NCBI GenBank assembly: GCA_022353185.1
Contig: JAKRWB010000536.1
Coordinates: forward strand, 1-13,149
Reading direction: 5' to 3'
Source of the DNA: ANME-2 cluster archaeon
GTDB taxonomy: Archaea; Halobacteriota; Methanosarcinia; Methanosarcinales; Methanocomedenaceae
DNA: 13,149 nt
Below, one piece after another: positions 6,642-13,149 of the stretch (position 1 is its first letter; every line of letters begins with the position of its first letter). A program made the position numbers and the translations under genes. The notes under the pieces are model-generated. The model was not told where the DNA came from and did no database searches. It saw only the letters and a program-made list of their open reading frames with translations.

Positions 6642-7681
6642 TAACCATAGATGGCTCATTCGGTGAGGGCGGCGGGCAGATAATCCGCACGGCTGTGGCG
6701 CTGAGTGCGGTGTCCGGGGAAGAAGTTACTATTCATAATATACGCAGTTCCCGACCCGAGCCGGGACTGAAGGCCCAGCATCTTATGTCAGTCAGAACGG
6801 CTGCAAAGATGACCATGGCACAGGTGGAAGGACTCAAGATAGGCTCCACTGAACTGACATTTAAACCGCAGGACATTATTGGGGGGCATTACGACGTTGA
6901 TATCGGGACCGCAGGCAGTATTACCCTGCTGTTGCAATGCCTGATGCCTGCCGCCGCTGCATCAAAGGAACGCATCACGCTGGATATTATTGGTGGGACC
7001 GATGTTGCATGGTCGCCATCAGTGGATTATATGTCTCATGTGTTGCTGCCGGTACTTGCGTCAATGGGGCTGAAGAGCAGAATCAAAGTCAATCAGCGTG
7101 GTTATTATCCAAAGGGCGGCGGGCAAGTGAGGGCTGAAATTGCCCCGTCGGTCCTCGTCGGAGCTGAGTTAGAGCAGGAACAAGGGCAGGGGCAAGAGCA
7201 AGAGCAGAATATGGTGCATGAGAATGAACATGATACCATTACTGGCATTTCCCACAGTTCCAACCTGCCCGAGCATGTAACCAGACGGCAGGCCGATTCG
7301 GCATTTGCTGTGCTGGAAGCGGCGGGCTATGGCGCTTCAATTGATACGGAAAACTCCAGGTGCCCGTCAACGGGCAGCGGGATTACACTATGGAATGGAC
7401 ATATGGGCGGAGGTGCCCTGGGTAAAAGGGGGTTGCCTGCCGAAAAAGTAGGCCAGGCTGCGGCCGGTGAGATTATTGCTGAACTGGGCTCGGGTGCAGC
7501 GGTGGACGTGTATCTGGCCGACCAGTTGATACCATACATGGGGCTGGCAGGGAGCGGGAGCTTCACAGTGCGGGAGGTGTCAGAACATACCAGGACCAAT
7601 ATCTGGGTAGTGGAGCAGTTTTTGGATGTTGAGTTCAGGATTGAGAAACAGGAAGGTGGGCTTTTCAGTATATATCTATAG
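6638..7681 (+). CDS. rtcA: RNA 3'-terminal phosphate cyclase
   Basis: RtcA converts an RNA 3'-phosphate to a 2',3'-cyclic phosphate using ATP through an adenylated histidine. Diagnostic stretches are the N-terminal DGSFGEGGGQIIRTA (residues 3-17), SRPEPGLKAQH (about 39-49), GGTDVAWSPSVDY (about 124-136), KGGGQV, LADQLIPYMGLAGSG and the C-terminal EHTRTNIWVVEQF. His317 in that last motif lines up with the adenylated catalytic histidine of the family. Length (347) is normal for the family plus a small insert. The start is GTG, overlapping the upstream flavoprotein stop by four bases; the motif begins three residues in, so an earlier start is not needed. Residues 177-190 are a low-complexity Gln/Glu/Gly tract inside the small inserted domain. 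kptA, another RNA-end enzyme, is convergent immediately downstream. Confidence 0.93.
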   Translation: MITIDGSFGEGGGQIIRTAVALSAVSGEEVTIHNIRSSRPEPGLKAQHLMSVRTAAKMTMAQVEGLKIGSTELTFKPQDIIGGHYDVDIGTAGSITLLLQCLMPAAAASKERITLDIIGGTDVAWSPSVDYMSHVLLPVLASMGLKSRIKVNQRGYYPKGGGQVRAEIAPSVLVGAELEQEQGQGQEQEQNMVHENEHDTITGISHSSNLPEHVTRRQADSAFAVLEAAGYGASIDTENSRCPSTGSGITLWNGHMGGGALGKRGLPAEKVGQAAAGEIIAELGSGAAVDVYLADQLIPYMGLAGSGSFTVREVSEHTRTNIWVVEQFLDVEFRIEKQEGGLFSIYL

Positions 7682-7703
7682 ATGGTAGACTATAGATGGT
7701 AGA
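7676..7703. repeat. Tandem 14-bp duplication across the rtcA stop
   Basis: The unit ctatagatggtaga occurs twice back to back (7676-7689 and 7690-7703) with no mismatch. The first copy contains the rtcA stop codon TAG (7679-7681). It looks like a simple replication-slippage duplication at the gene's end. The rest of the 107-bp convergent gap to kptA is AT-rich, with no clear hairpin. Confidence 0.7.
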
Positions 7704-7788
7704 ATCTGTTATAGAATTATACTTTACGCGAGCCAATAAAAAATAACTTAATCAGAAGATATTTCAGTAAAACAAATCCTATCAGTCA

Positions 7789-8409
7789 CTAAGGCTTAAT
7801 GACTTTGATGTAATCGGGGGAGATTTCCTCAGAGAGGACTATCAGGTCGTTTGCCTTCATCATCACTATTCCGTCATCCATGGCAGCATAGGCATCTACC
7901 CTAAAGATTACCGGGTCTTCGGTATGTACACTGGCAGCCTCTACAGCTTTATCATACGTTGTGCTCATGTGGACATACCTCTGACGCATGGGTTTTATAC
8001 CCATTTCCTTGATCATATCTGCCTCTTCCTGGCTCACACCGTAAAACAGTTCTTCCAGGTCGTTCTCAGGAAAATCCAATTCCACATCAATAGAATGTCC
8101 GTAACGGGCCCGAATGTTGTTACCAACTATCTGGTACCTTTCTTTTACGTCAGATTCAACCATACCTATCAGTCGATTAGCAGATGCCCAAGGGTACCTG
8201 GTCATCATAACTTCAACAAGCACATCCAGGTCCACCCAGCCGTGCTGGCTCATACCCAGTCCCAAGTCATCAGGAAAATGCCGCAGTGCTCCGGAAATGA
8301 AACGCCCCATCCGTTCGGTGCGTTCAGTATCAAGTACATATTTGCCTTCTTCACCACAATGGCAAACTTCTCCTCTGAAATAGCCGTGTTTCGGACACTT
8401 TCGTATCAT
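7789..8409 (-). CDS. kptA: RNA 2'-phosphotransferase (Tpt1/KptA)
   Basis: KptA/Tpt1 removes an RNA 2'-phosphate by transferring it to NAD+, giving ADP-ribose 1'',2''-cyclic phosphate and nicotinamide; in eukaryotes this finishes tRNA splicing. The 206-residue product has the N-terminal winged-helix part with ALRHFPDDLGL and HGWVDLDVL, where Arg43-His44 match the catalytic Arg-His pair. It also has the NIRARYGHS motif (Arg100, His105) and the RQRYVHMSTT motif (Arg142/Arg144, His147) of the NAD-binding half. The usual YHGT motif reads FYGV (122-125), so its histidine is a tyrosine. Residues 5-18 (Cys5, His8, Cys16, Cys18) form a small probable zinc site seen in archaeal members. The ATG at 8409 has no ribosome site but sits about 30 bp from a TATA-like box, which suggests a leaderless mRNA. 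The gene is convergent with rtcA and divergent from the dehydrogenase operon. Confidence 0.9.
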   Translation of the reverse strand: MIRKCPKHGYFRGEVCHCGEEGKYVLDTERTERMGRFISGALRHFPDDLGLGMSQHGWVDLDVLVEVMMTRYPWASANRLIGMVESDVKERYQIVGNNIRARYGHSIDVELDFPENDLEELFYGVSQEEADMIKEMGIKPMRQRYVHMSTTYDKAVEAASVHTEDPVIFRVDAYAAMDDGIVMMKANDLIVLSEEISPDYIKVIKP

Positions 8410-8434
8410 GGTATTTGCTCTATAATTTACACAT

Positions 8435-8442
8435 CTTATAAA
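8435..8442 (-). promoter_or_regulatory. TATA-like box for kptA
   Basis: On the minus strand TTTATAAG is centred about 30 bp before the kptA ATG at 8409. The expected start point is therefore within a few bases of the initiation codon. Together with the lack of a Shine-Dalgarno sequence this predicts leaderless translation. Confidence 0.5.
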
Positions 8443-8521
8443 CCTTATTAATTCGTTGAGATACTTTCAACAATATTGTTAAATCAAAAAAGTGCATATA
8501 CAAAATATATGGTGGTATGAA

Positions 8522-9631
8522 ATGGGATACGATATAGAGCATAATTTATTTCATCTGGCAGATGAACTGGGACCTGAACTGATAGTTCATATATCAGATA
8601 TAAAAACAGGACTTAAGGCCATTTTAGTAGTTGATAATACTGCCGCGGGCCCTGCCATGGGCGGAATCAGGATGTCACCCGAGGTTACAACAGTTGAAGT
8701 TGCCAGGCTAGCCCGGTCAATGACCATGAAGAACGCAATGGCACGACTGCCTCACGGCGGCGGGAAATCTGGCATTATCGCTGACCCGGCATTGCCTGAC
8801 AAGGAAGCACTCATACGTGCTTTTGCAAGGAAGATACGGCATATCATTGAATATATACCCGGGCCTGATATGGGTATCAGCGAGACAGAGATGGCTTATA
8901 TCAGGGATGAAATAGGCAGGGCTGTGGGACTGCCAAGAGTATTGGGGGGCATTCCTCTTGATGAAATTGGCAGCACAGGTTTTGGGGTAGCCATAAGTGC
9001 TGAAGTGGCAGCCGAATTTGCAGACCTTGACCTGAAAGGCGCACGGCTCACAGTGGAAGGTTTCGGGGCTGTGGGCAAACATGCTGCCAGATTCCTTGAG
9101 GAGAAGGGGGTGGTCTTGATTGCGGCCAGTGATTCCAAAGGCACTATATACAATCCCGACGGCCTGGACGTGAAGGAACTTATCAGTGTAAAGGAAGCCA
9201 CCGGTTCGTTGCTTAATTACAAGGATGGCGAAAAACTACTTACTACTGATCTGTTCAATATCAGCACAGATATATTGGTGCCAGCCGCACGGCCGGATGT
9301 CATCACAGAGAGTAATGCCGATGTGCTGGATGCCAAATTGATAATTGAGGGCGCTAACATACCTACAACACTCGAGGCTGAAAATCAGCTCTATGAGAGG
9401 GGAGTGGTGTGTGTTCCGGACTTTGTAGCCAATGCGGGCGGCGTTATAACGGCTTTTGTTGAATATCACAATGGAACAGAGAAGCAGGCATTTAAGCAGA
9501 TCGAAGCGACCATAAGGAGCAATACCAGGGAAATGCTTGAGTTATCACGTAAAGAGGGTATAACCCCTCGTAATGCCGCTGAATCCATCGCACGACATCG
9601 GATTTATGAGGCTATGACCTATAGGAAGTAG
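8522..9631 (+). CDS. Glu/Leu/Phe/Val dehydrogenase family enzyme
   Basis: This NAD(P)-dependent amino-acid dehydrogenase oxidatively deaminates an amino acid to its 2-oxoacid, or runs in reverse. The 369-residue product has the family's N-terminal catalytic domain with GPAMGGIRM (residues 43-51), a lysine in TMKNAM (Lys70), the GGGKSG loop (Lys82) and the catalytic aspartate in PGPDMGI (Asp116). A Rossmann domain with GFGAVG (180-185) follows, then VPDFVANAGGVITA. The length is nearer to leucine dehydrogenases (about 365) than to typical glutamate dehydrogenases (about 415-450), so the substrate is uncertain. The ATG at 8522 is preferred because GGTGG lies six bases upstream; a GTG at 8492 would add ten residues with no family resemblance. 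acdA begins six bases after the TAG stop, so the gene heads an operon with acdAB. Confidence 0.88.
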   Translation: MGYDIEHNLFHLADELGPELIVHISDIKTGLKAILVVDNTAAGPAMGGIRMSPEVTTVEVARLARSMTMKNAMARLPHGGGKSGIIADPALPDKEALIRAFARKIRHIIEYIPGPDMGISETEMAYIRDEIGRAVGLPRVLGGIPLDEIGSTGFGVAISAEVAAEFADLDLKGARLTVEGFGAVGKHAARFLEEKGVVLIAASDSKGTIYNPDGLDVKELISVKEATGSLLNYKDGEKLLTTDLFNISTDILVPAARPDVITESNADVLDAKLIIEGANIPTTLEAENQLYERGVVCVPDFVANAGGVITAFVEYHNGTEKQAFKQIEATIRSNTREMLELSRKEGITPRNAAESIARHRIYEAMTYRK

Positions 9632-9637
9632 ATTATT

Positions 9638-11011
9638 TTGACATTAAAATCCATATTTGAACCAGATTCCATTGCTGTGGTCGGTGCATCTGCCAGTCCG
9701 GGTAAATGGGGAAATACTATATTGAAGAACCTGCTTGATGGCGGATTTAAAGGCGAAGTGTACCCGGTGAACCCACGGGAAAAAGAAATCCTGGGTCAGA
9801 CATGCTATCCTTCCGTGCTGGACATACATGTACCGGTTGACCTGGCAGTGATAACTGTACCCAGTTCTCTGGTCTTTGCAGTTACTGAGGAGTGTGGAAA
9901 GAAAGGGATAAAAGGAATAATAATGATCACTGCCGGTTTTAGCGAGACCGGGGATGAGGGACGGCAACTTGAGGAAAAGTTAATTGAAATCGTTGAAAGA
10001 TACGGCATGCGGCTCATGGGACCCAATACCCTGGGTGTGGTTAATTCAAAAATCGGTATGAATGCCAGTATCATTTCAAGATTACCAAACCCTGGCGGCA
10101 TTTCGTTCATCACACAGAGCGGCACCCTTGGGTTGGCACTGGCCGACTGGACAATGGAGATGGGGCTGGGTTTGCACATTGTGGTAAGTACAGGCAATAA
10201 GGCCAACATTGATGATGTTGACCTGCTGGAATACCTGGATGAGGACCCTGACACAAATGTTATAGCCATGTATGTGGAGGGCATAAACCGGGGCCGGGAG
10301 TTCATTAATGTGGCTAAAAGGATATCTAAACCCATACTGGTAGTGAAGGCCGGGCGTACCGAGAGCGGTTCTAAGGCTGTTTTCTCCCATACAGGCAGTC
10401 TTGCAGGGTCAGATGAGGTGTACAGTGCCGCATTTAAACAGGCTGGTATTATAAGGGTGGAAGATATTGACGACCTGTTCGATTCTGCCCTTGCCTTATC
10501 GGTCCAGCCTGCACCCAAAGGCAAACGTGTTGGAATAATCTCAAATGGCGGCGGTGCCAGTATCATTGCATCAGATGCATGCGAGAGGATGGGGCTTGAC
10601 ATACCTGGACTGGAGCCTGAGACCAGGGAGAGGATAAAAGAACTGGTCTCTGGGTTTGCCTCTGCCCGAAATCCAGTGGATACTGCCGGACTGGCCGCAT
10701 ATGATGTGTACAATGGTATAGTGAGTCAGATGCTGCTTGACCCGAACATCGATGCCATGATTGTGATATATGTGCATACGGTAATGTGGGATGCCAGTAT
10801 CCCTGCCAGAGCCATAGTAGATATTCACAGAGGCAAATGCACCAAACCTGTGATAGCATGCTGGATGGGCGGAGCAGGTACTGAAAAAGGTGTGGATATC
10901 CTGAAAGAGGGAGGACTTCCCAATTATCCGGTACCTGAGAGGGCAGTGAAGGCACTGGCATCGCTGGTTCAGCATCATGGTTTCATTGAGAAAGTGAAGG
11001 AGGGGGTCTGA
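9638..11011 (+). CDS. acdA: ADP-forming acyl-CoA synthetase, alpha subunit
   Basis: The alpha subunit of ADP-forming acetate/acyl-CoA ligase works with the beta subunit to turn acyl-CoA, ADP and phosphate into acid, CoA and ATP. The 457-residue product begins with a CoA-binding Rossmann domain (VVGASASPGKWGN, about residues 14-26). It carries the succinyl-CoA-synthetase-like ligase region with TQSGTLG and the phosphohistidine motif FSHTGSLAGSDEV, where His251 (codon 10388-10390) is the residue expected to be phosphorylated. It then continues through the third alpha domain (ISNGGGASI). The start is TTG at 9638, supported by GGAAG nine bases upstream. acdB starts within the stop codon (TGATG). 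The upstream dehydrogenase gives the amino-acid-derived 2-oxoacid context. Acetate and branched-chain or aryl acyl-CoA preferences cannot be told apart here. Confidence 0.92.
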   Translation: MTLKSIFEPDSIAVVGASASPGKWGNTILKNLLDGGFKGEVYPVNPREKEILGQTCYPSVLDIHVPVDLAVITVPSSLVFAVTEECGKKGIKGIIMITAGFSETGDEGRQLEEKLIEIVERYGMRLMGPNTLGVVNSKIGMNASIISRLPNPGGISFITQSGTLGLALADWTMEMGLGLHIVVSTGNKANIDDVDLLEYLDEDPDTNVIAMYVEGINRGREFINVAKRISKPILVVKAGRTESGSKAVFSHTGSLAGSDEVYSAAFKQAGIIRVEDIDDLFDSALALSVQPAPKGKRVGIISNGGGASIIASDACERMGLDIPGLEPETRERIKELVSGFASARNPVDTAGLAAYDVYNGIVSQMLLDPNIDAMIVIYVHTVMWDASIPARAIVDIHRGKCTKPVIACWMGGAGTEKGVDILKEGGLPNYPVPERAVKALASLVQHHGFIEKVKEGV

Positions 11012-11649
11012 TGGAAGAAGTGGTCTGGGAACGGCTCAGGGATGCGGATATACCGGTACTTCCTATGAGTCAGGCATCAACGGCTGCAGAAGCGGTGAAT
11101 GCAGCGAAAGTGCTGGGTTATCCGGTGGTCATGAAGATATTGTCTCCTGATATCAGTCATAAAAGCGATGTTGGAGGCGTGGTTCTCGATTTGGGCTCAG
11201 ATGTGGAAGTGGATGAGGCATTCCACTCAATGATGGAGCGTGTGAAGTCTCAGGTCCCTGATGCCAGCATTGAGGGTGTGGTGCTCCAGAAGATGGCTGA
11301 ACCAGGTCTGGAAGTAATTGTCGGTGCAAAACTTGACCCCCAGTTCGGTCATGTGATAATGTTCGGTCTGGGAGGCATATTTGTGGAAATATGCAGGGAT
11401 GTATCCTTCAGGGTGACACCCGTGGACAGGGAGATGGCACGGCAGATGATATTTGAGATAAAGGGCAGTCCCATCCTGAGGGGAGCCAGGGGGAGAACAG
11501 CAGTAGACATGGAGGCAATCATAGATGTGATAACAGGACTGTCCCGGATGCTTGAGAAATATCCTGGTATCGTTGAACTTGATATTAATCCGCTGGTGGT
11601 GTATCCCAGCGGGGCATTTGCAGTGGATGCAAGGATTCTGGCAGACTGA
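11011..11649 (+). CDS. acdB: ADP-forming acyl-CoA synthetase, beta subunit (ATP-grasp)
   Basis: This is the nucleotide-binding ATP-grasp partner of AcdA. The 212-residue product has GYPVVMKILSPDISHKSDVGGV (residues 36-57, where His50 matches the beta-subunit histidine proposed to pass the phosphate on), the metal/nucleotide-binding MFGLGGIFVEICRDVSFR stretch, and ELDINPLVVYP near the end. It is slightly shorter than many archaeal beta subunits (about 230), with the difference at the N-terminus; the usual helix before the ATP-grasp core is still present in short form. The ATG shares one base with the acdA stop, and AAGGAGGG sits just upstream at about 10998-11005, a strong ribosome site. Confidence 0.93.
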   Translation: MEEVVWERLRDADIPVLPMSQASTAAEAVNAAKVLGYPVVMKILSPDISHKSDVGGVVLDLGSDVEVDEAFHSMMERVKSQVPDASIEGVVLQKMAEPGLEVIVGAKLDPQFGHVIMFGLGGIFVEICRDVSFRVTPVDREMARQMIFEIKGSPILRGARGRTAVDMEAIIDVITGLSRMLEKYPGIVELDINPLVVYPSGAFAVDARILAD

Positions 11650-11687
11650 GTTCGACGATGCAGTTTACTCAAAAACGTTCAGAGAAA

Positions 11688-11696
11688 GTTATATGT
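11688..11696 (+). promoter_or_regulatory. TATA-like box for alba
   Basis: GTTATATGT, preceded by the purine-rich AGAGAAA that could act as a BRE, lies about 55 bp before the alba ATG. With archaeal spacing transcription would start near 11718, giving a leader of about 30 nt that includes GAGGTGA (11736-11742) as ribosome site. It also marks the break from the preceding acdAB operon. Confidence 0.45.
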
Positions 11697-11746
11697 AACA
11701 TAGTTTAAACGTGTAATGTCTACTTTGATTCCAATGAGGTGACGAA

Positions 11747-12025
11747 ATGGAAAATGACGATGTAGTATTTGTCGGGAACAAAACGGTGATGAACTATGTA
11801 CTCGCAGTGGTAACCCAATACAACGGCGGCGCCGACACTGTGACCATTAAGGCACGGGGGAGAGCAATATCCAGAGCAGTGGATGTTGCTGAAGTCGCAA
11901 GGAACAGATTTTTGACTGACATGGAAGTAAAAAATATTATAATCTCTACCGAAAAAGTGACATCGGAACGCGGTGAATCTAATGTGTCAGCCATTGAAAT
12001 AATATTAGGTAAAAAACCTGAATAA
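11747..12025 (+). CDS. albA: DNA/RNA-binding protein Alba
   Basis: Alba is a small dimeric archaeal chromatin protein that coats DNA and also binds RNA. The 92-residue product has the hallmark stretches VMNYVLAVVTQ (residues 14-24), TIKARGRAISRAVDVAEVARNRF (33-55) and a C-terminal strand SAIEIILGK. In Sulfolobus Alba the acetylated lysine is Lys16 in the GKKPVMNYV segment; here that segment reads GNKTVMNYV, so the aligned residue is Asn11 and only the neighbouring Lys12 remains. The ATG is supported by GAGGTGA four bases upstream. The DUF366 gene follows after only nine bases. Confidence 0.95.
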   Translation: MENDDVVFVGNKTVMNYVLAVVTQYNGGADTVTIKARGRAISRAVDVAEVARNRFLTDMEVKNIIISTEKVTSERGESNVSAIEIILGKKPE

Positions 12026-12034
12026 ACATTTTTC

Positions 12035-12610
12035 ATGGAAATCAATTCATTTTCAGTTAAAATATTATCGGAAATGCTGGACTATGATGGGTTACAGATA
12101 GACTCGTTATGGGCATATTCAATAGGCATTCCCGGCAACAGTATAGTGGTATTTAGGGGAGCTATGGACATTCCCGATGCTAATGTGAAGGACCTGGAAG
12201 ACCTGATGAACCTTAAAGCCATAAAGGGTGGGGACATGTTGCATTTTATCGTAGAGCGATTTGATTCACCTGCCAGTATGAGGCTTGCATATTTTATGCA
12301 ACGCATGCTTGTTGTTTGTGCAAAGGATGTTATGGCAAAGCATGGCATAGAATCAAAGCGTAATGGCGATGACCTGTTTGTGGGAACGGGTAAATTGACA
12401 GTAAGCATTGCTACAGCAGGCATCTCTTCAGAGAAAATACACTTTGGCATCAATATCTCATGTGAGGGGACACCGCCGGATGTCAAGGTAGCATGCCTGA
12501 ATTCTCTGGGCATCAAAGACATGATGGGACTGGCAGGGGAGATTGCCAGTGCTTTTGCTACTGAGATGGATGATATCGAATCAGACATTGTAAAGACCAG
12601 GCCACTTTGA
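12035..12610 (+). CDS. DUF366 family protein
   Basis: The 191-residue product resembles the archaeal DUF366 family. Recognisable stretches are GGDMLHFIVERFD (about residues 66-78), QRMLVVCAKDVM, DDLFVGTGKLTVSIATAG and HFGINISCEGTPPDVKVACL. The middle (a DD-x-GKL...SIAT strand pair followed by HFGINI) is reminiscent of the biotin/lipoate ligase fold to which I believe the family is related; that relation is from memory and is not tested here. No function is established. There is no signal peptide or membrane segment. No Shine-Dalgarno sequence precedes the ATG. The gene lies nine bases after alba and is probably on the same transcript. Confidence 0.8.
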   Translation: MEINSFSVKILSEMLDYDGLQIDSLWAYSIGIPGNSIVVFRGAMDIPDANVKDLEDLMNLKAIKGGDMLHFIVERFDSPASMRLAYFMQRMLVVCAKDVMAKHGIESKRNGDDLFVGTGKLTVSIATAGISSEKIHFGINISCEGTPPDVKVACLNSLGIKDMMGLAGEIASAFATEMDDIESDIVKTRPL

Positions 12611-12630
12611 TACTTTTCGATTTAGAATAG

Positions 12631-12678
12631 GATATATTGTTTGAAATACTTAGTTAACGGTGTTAATTAACACGGTTA
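12631..12678 (+). promoter_or_regulatory. TATA-like box plus 24-bp palindromic operator candidate upstream of the thi4 relic
   Basis: GATATATTG at 12631-12639 is a good TATA-like box and predicts a start near 12660. Exactly there lies a palindrome (12655-12678): a perfect 14-bp core gtgttaattaacac at 12660-12673, flanked after one mismatched pair by taac and gtta. A site covering the transcription start is a typical place for an archaeal repressor. Archaeal thiamine genes are known to be controlled by ThiR, a regulator related to thiamine-phosphate synthase, so it is a candidate; I cannot confirm the motif. Downstream, aacaccg at 12682-12688 can pair instead with cggtgtt at 12658-12664. GGGTGAT just before the ATG at 12711 serves as ribosome site. 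Confidence 0.5.
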
Positions 12679-12710
12679 CCCAACACCGATGGTGCAACAG
12701 GGGTGATTTT

Positions 12711-13149
12711 ATGATGAGATTTAAGCATATAGGTGAGAAACAGGTAACAAGAGCTATAGTTAATGGATTTATAAGGGATTTTAATACAATAATCAAATCA
12801 GATGTTGCGATTGTGGGCGGAGGCCCAGCGGTCTTGTGGTTGCAAAAGAACTGGCATCTGCAGGAAAGAATGTAGTGATATTTGAAGCGAACAATTACCT
12901 GGGCAGGGTTTTCGGGATAGGCGGATACCTGATAAATAAACTTACCGTACGGGCTCCCGGCCAGACCATACTGGATTAGATAGGGGCACTGTATGAGGAA
13001 GTGGAGCCCGGACTGTGGCATAGGGACCACATGCCTGTTCCAAACTGGTGGCTGCTGTCTGCATTGCAGATGCAAAGATAATAAACATGACCACGGCAGA
13101 TGATGTGGTTGTGCGTGAAGGTCGTGTGGCAGGAGTTGTCATAAACTGG
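12711..13149 (+). pseudogene. thi4: Thi4-like thiazole synthase gene, broken and cut by the window edge
   Basis: Archaeal Thi4 makes the adenylated thiazole of thiamine from NAD, glycine and sulfide; close relatives act as ribose-1,5-bisphosphate isomerases. The intact N-terminus runs from the ATG at 12711 (MMRFKHIGEKQVTRAI) to the FAD motif DVAIVGGGPA. A lost G near 12829-12832 shifts the frame; the next frame continues as LVVAKELASAGKNVVIFEANNYLG. An in-frame TAG follows at 12977-12979. After EEVEPGLW, a second shift between 13018 and 13024 (net -4 or +5) moves to a third frame that stays open to the window end as GPHACSKLVAAVC through VAGVVINW. The glycine-rich GGG-x-W-x-GG segment expected after the acidic residue of the nucleotide fold is degraded to GRVFGIGG. 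Four independent defects make a sequencing error unlikely. The gene continues beyond 13149. Confidence 0.85.

Overview
The window is archaeal. It carries an Alba chromatin protein, a DUF366 protein, a KptA/Tpt1 RNA 2'-phosphotransferase with an archaeal-type Cys/His N-terminus, an archaeal RtcA, a two-subunit ADP-forming acyl-CoA synthetase, an archaeal-type Thi4 relic, and TATA-like boxes placed close to start codons. The gene set and the moderate GC of the coding part fit a methanogen or anaerobic methanotroph of the Methanosarcinales/ANME-2/Methanoperedens type. That placement is an inference from gene content and remembered family sequences, not from a search.

Layout. Positions 1-1918 are AT-rich, almost gene-free and full of repeats: two ~160 bp direct repeats about 1.66 kb apart (67-230 and 1727-1890) with a conserved hairpin, a 130 bp MITE-like element with perfect 17 bp terminal inverted repeats (519-648), a diverged inverted repeat (1043-1102 and 1554-1611), one plausible small minus-strand gene (668-985) and coding-like scraps. 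From 1919 the DNA is densely coding. An AIM24/TIGR00266 gene (minus) is divergent from nfnA-nfnB (plus), the two subunits of an NADP-dependent ferredoxin:NAD oxidoreductase-type flavoprotein. After a gap with a long-stem hairpin comes a CoA-disulfide-reductase-like flavoprotein overlapping rtcA by 4 bases. kptA lies convergent to rtcA. Divergent from kptA is an operon of an amino-acid dehydrogenase and acdA-acdB. Then come alba and a DUF366 gene, and finally a thi4-like gene that is clearly broken and runs off the right edge.

How the genes fit together. The dehydrogenase plus AcdAB form a plausible route from an amino acid through its 2-oxoacid and acyl-CoA to ATP by substrate-level phosphorylation; the 2-oxoacid:ferredoxin oxidoreductase needed in between is not here. 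NfnAB could balance the NAD(P)H and reduced ferredoxin this produces. RtcA and KptA both act on RNA ends or tRNA splice junctions. The broken thi4 still has a TATA-like box, a 24-bp palindrome at the expected transcription start and a Shine-Dalgarno sequence, so the lesions may be recent.

I found no convincing previously undescribed multi-gene system. The best leads are the paired direct repeats with a wobble-conserved hairpin, the thi4 relic with its intact control region, and the coupling of a thiol/disulfide flavoprotein to an RNA cyclase.
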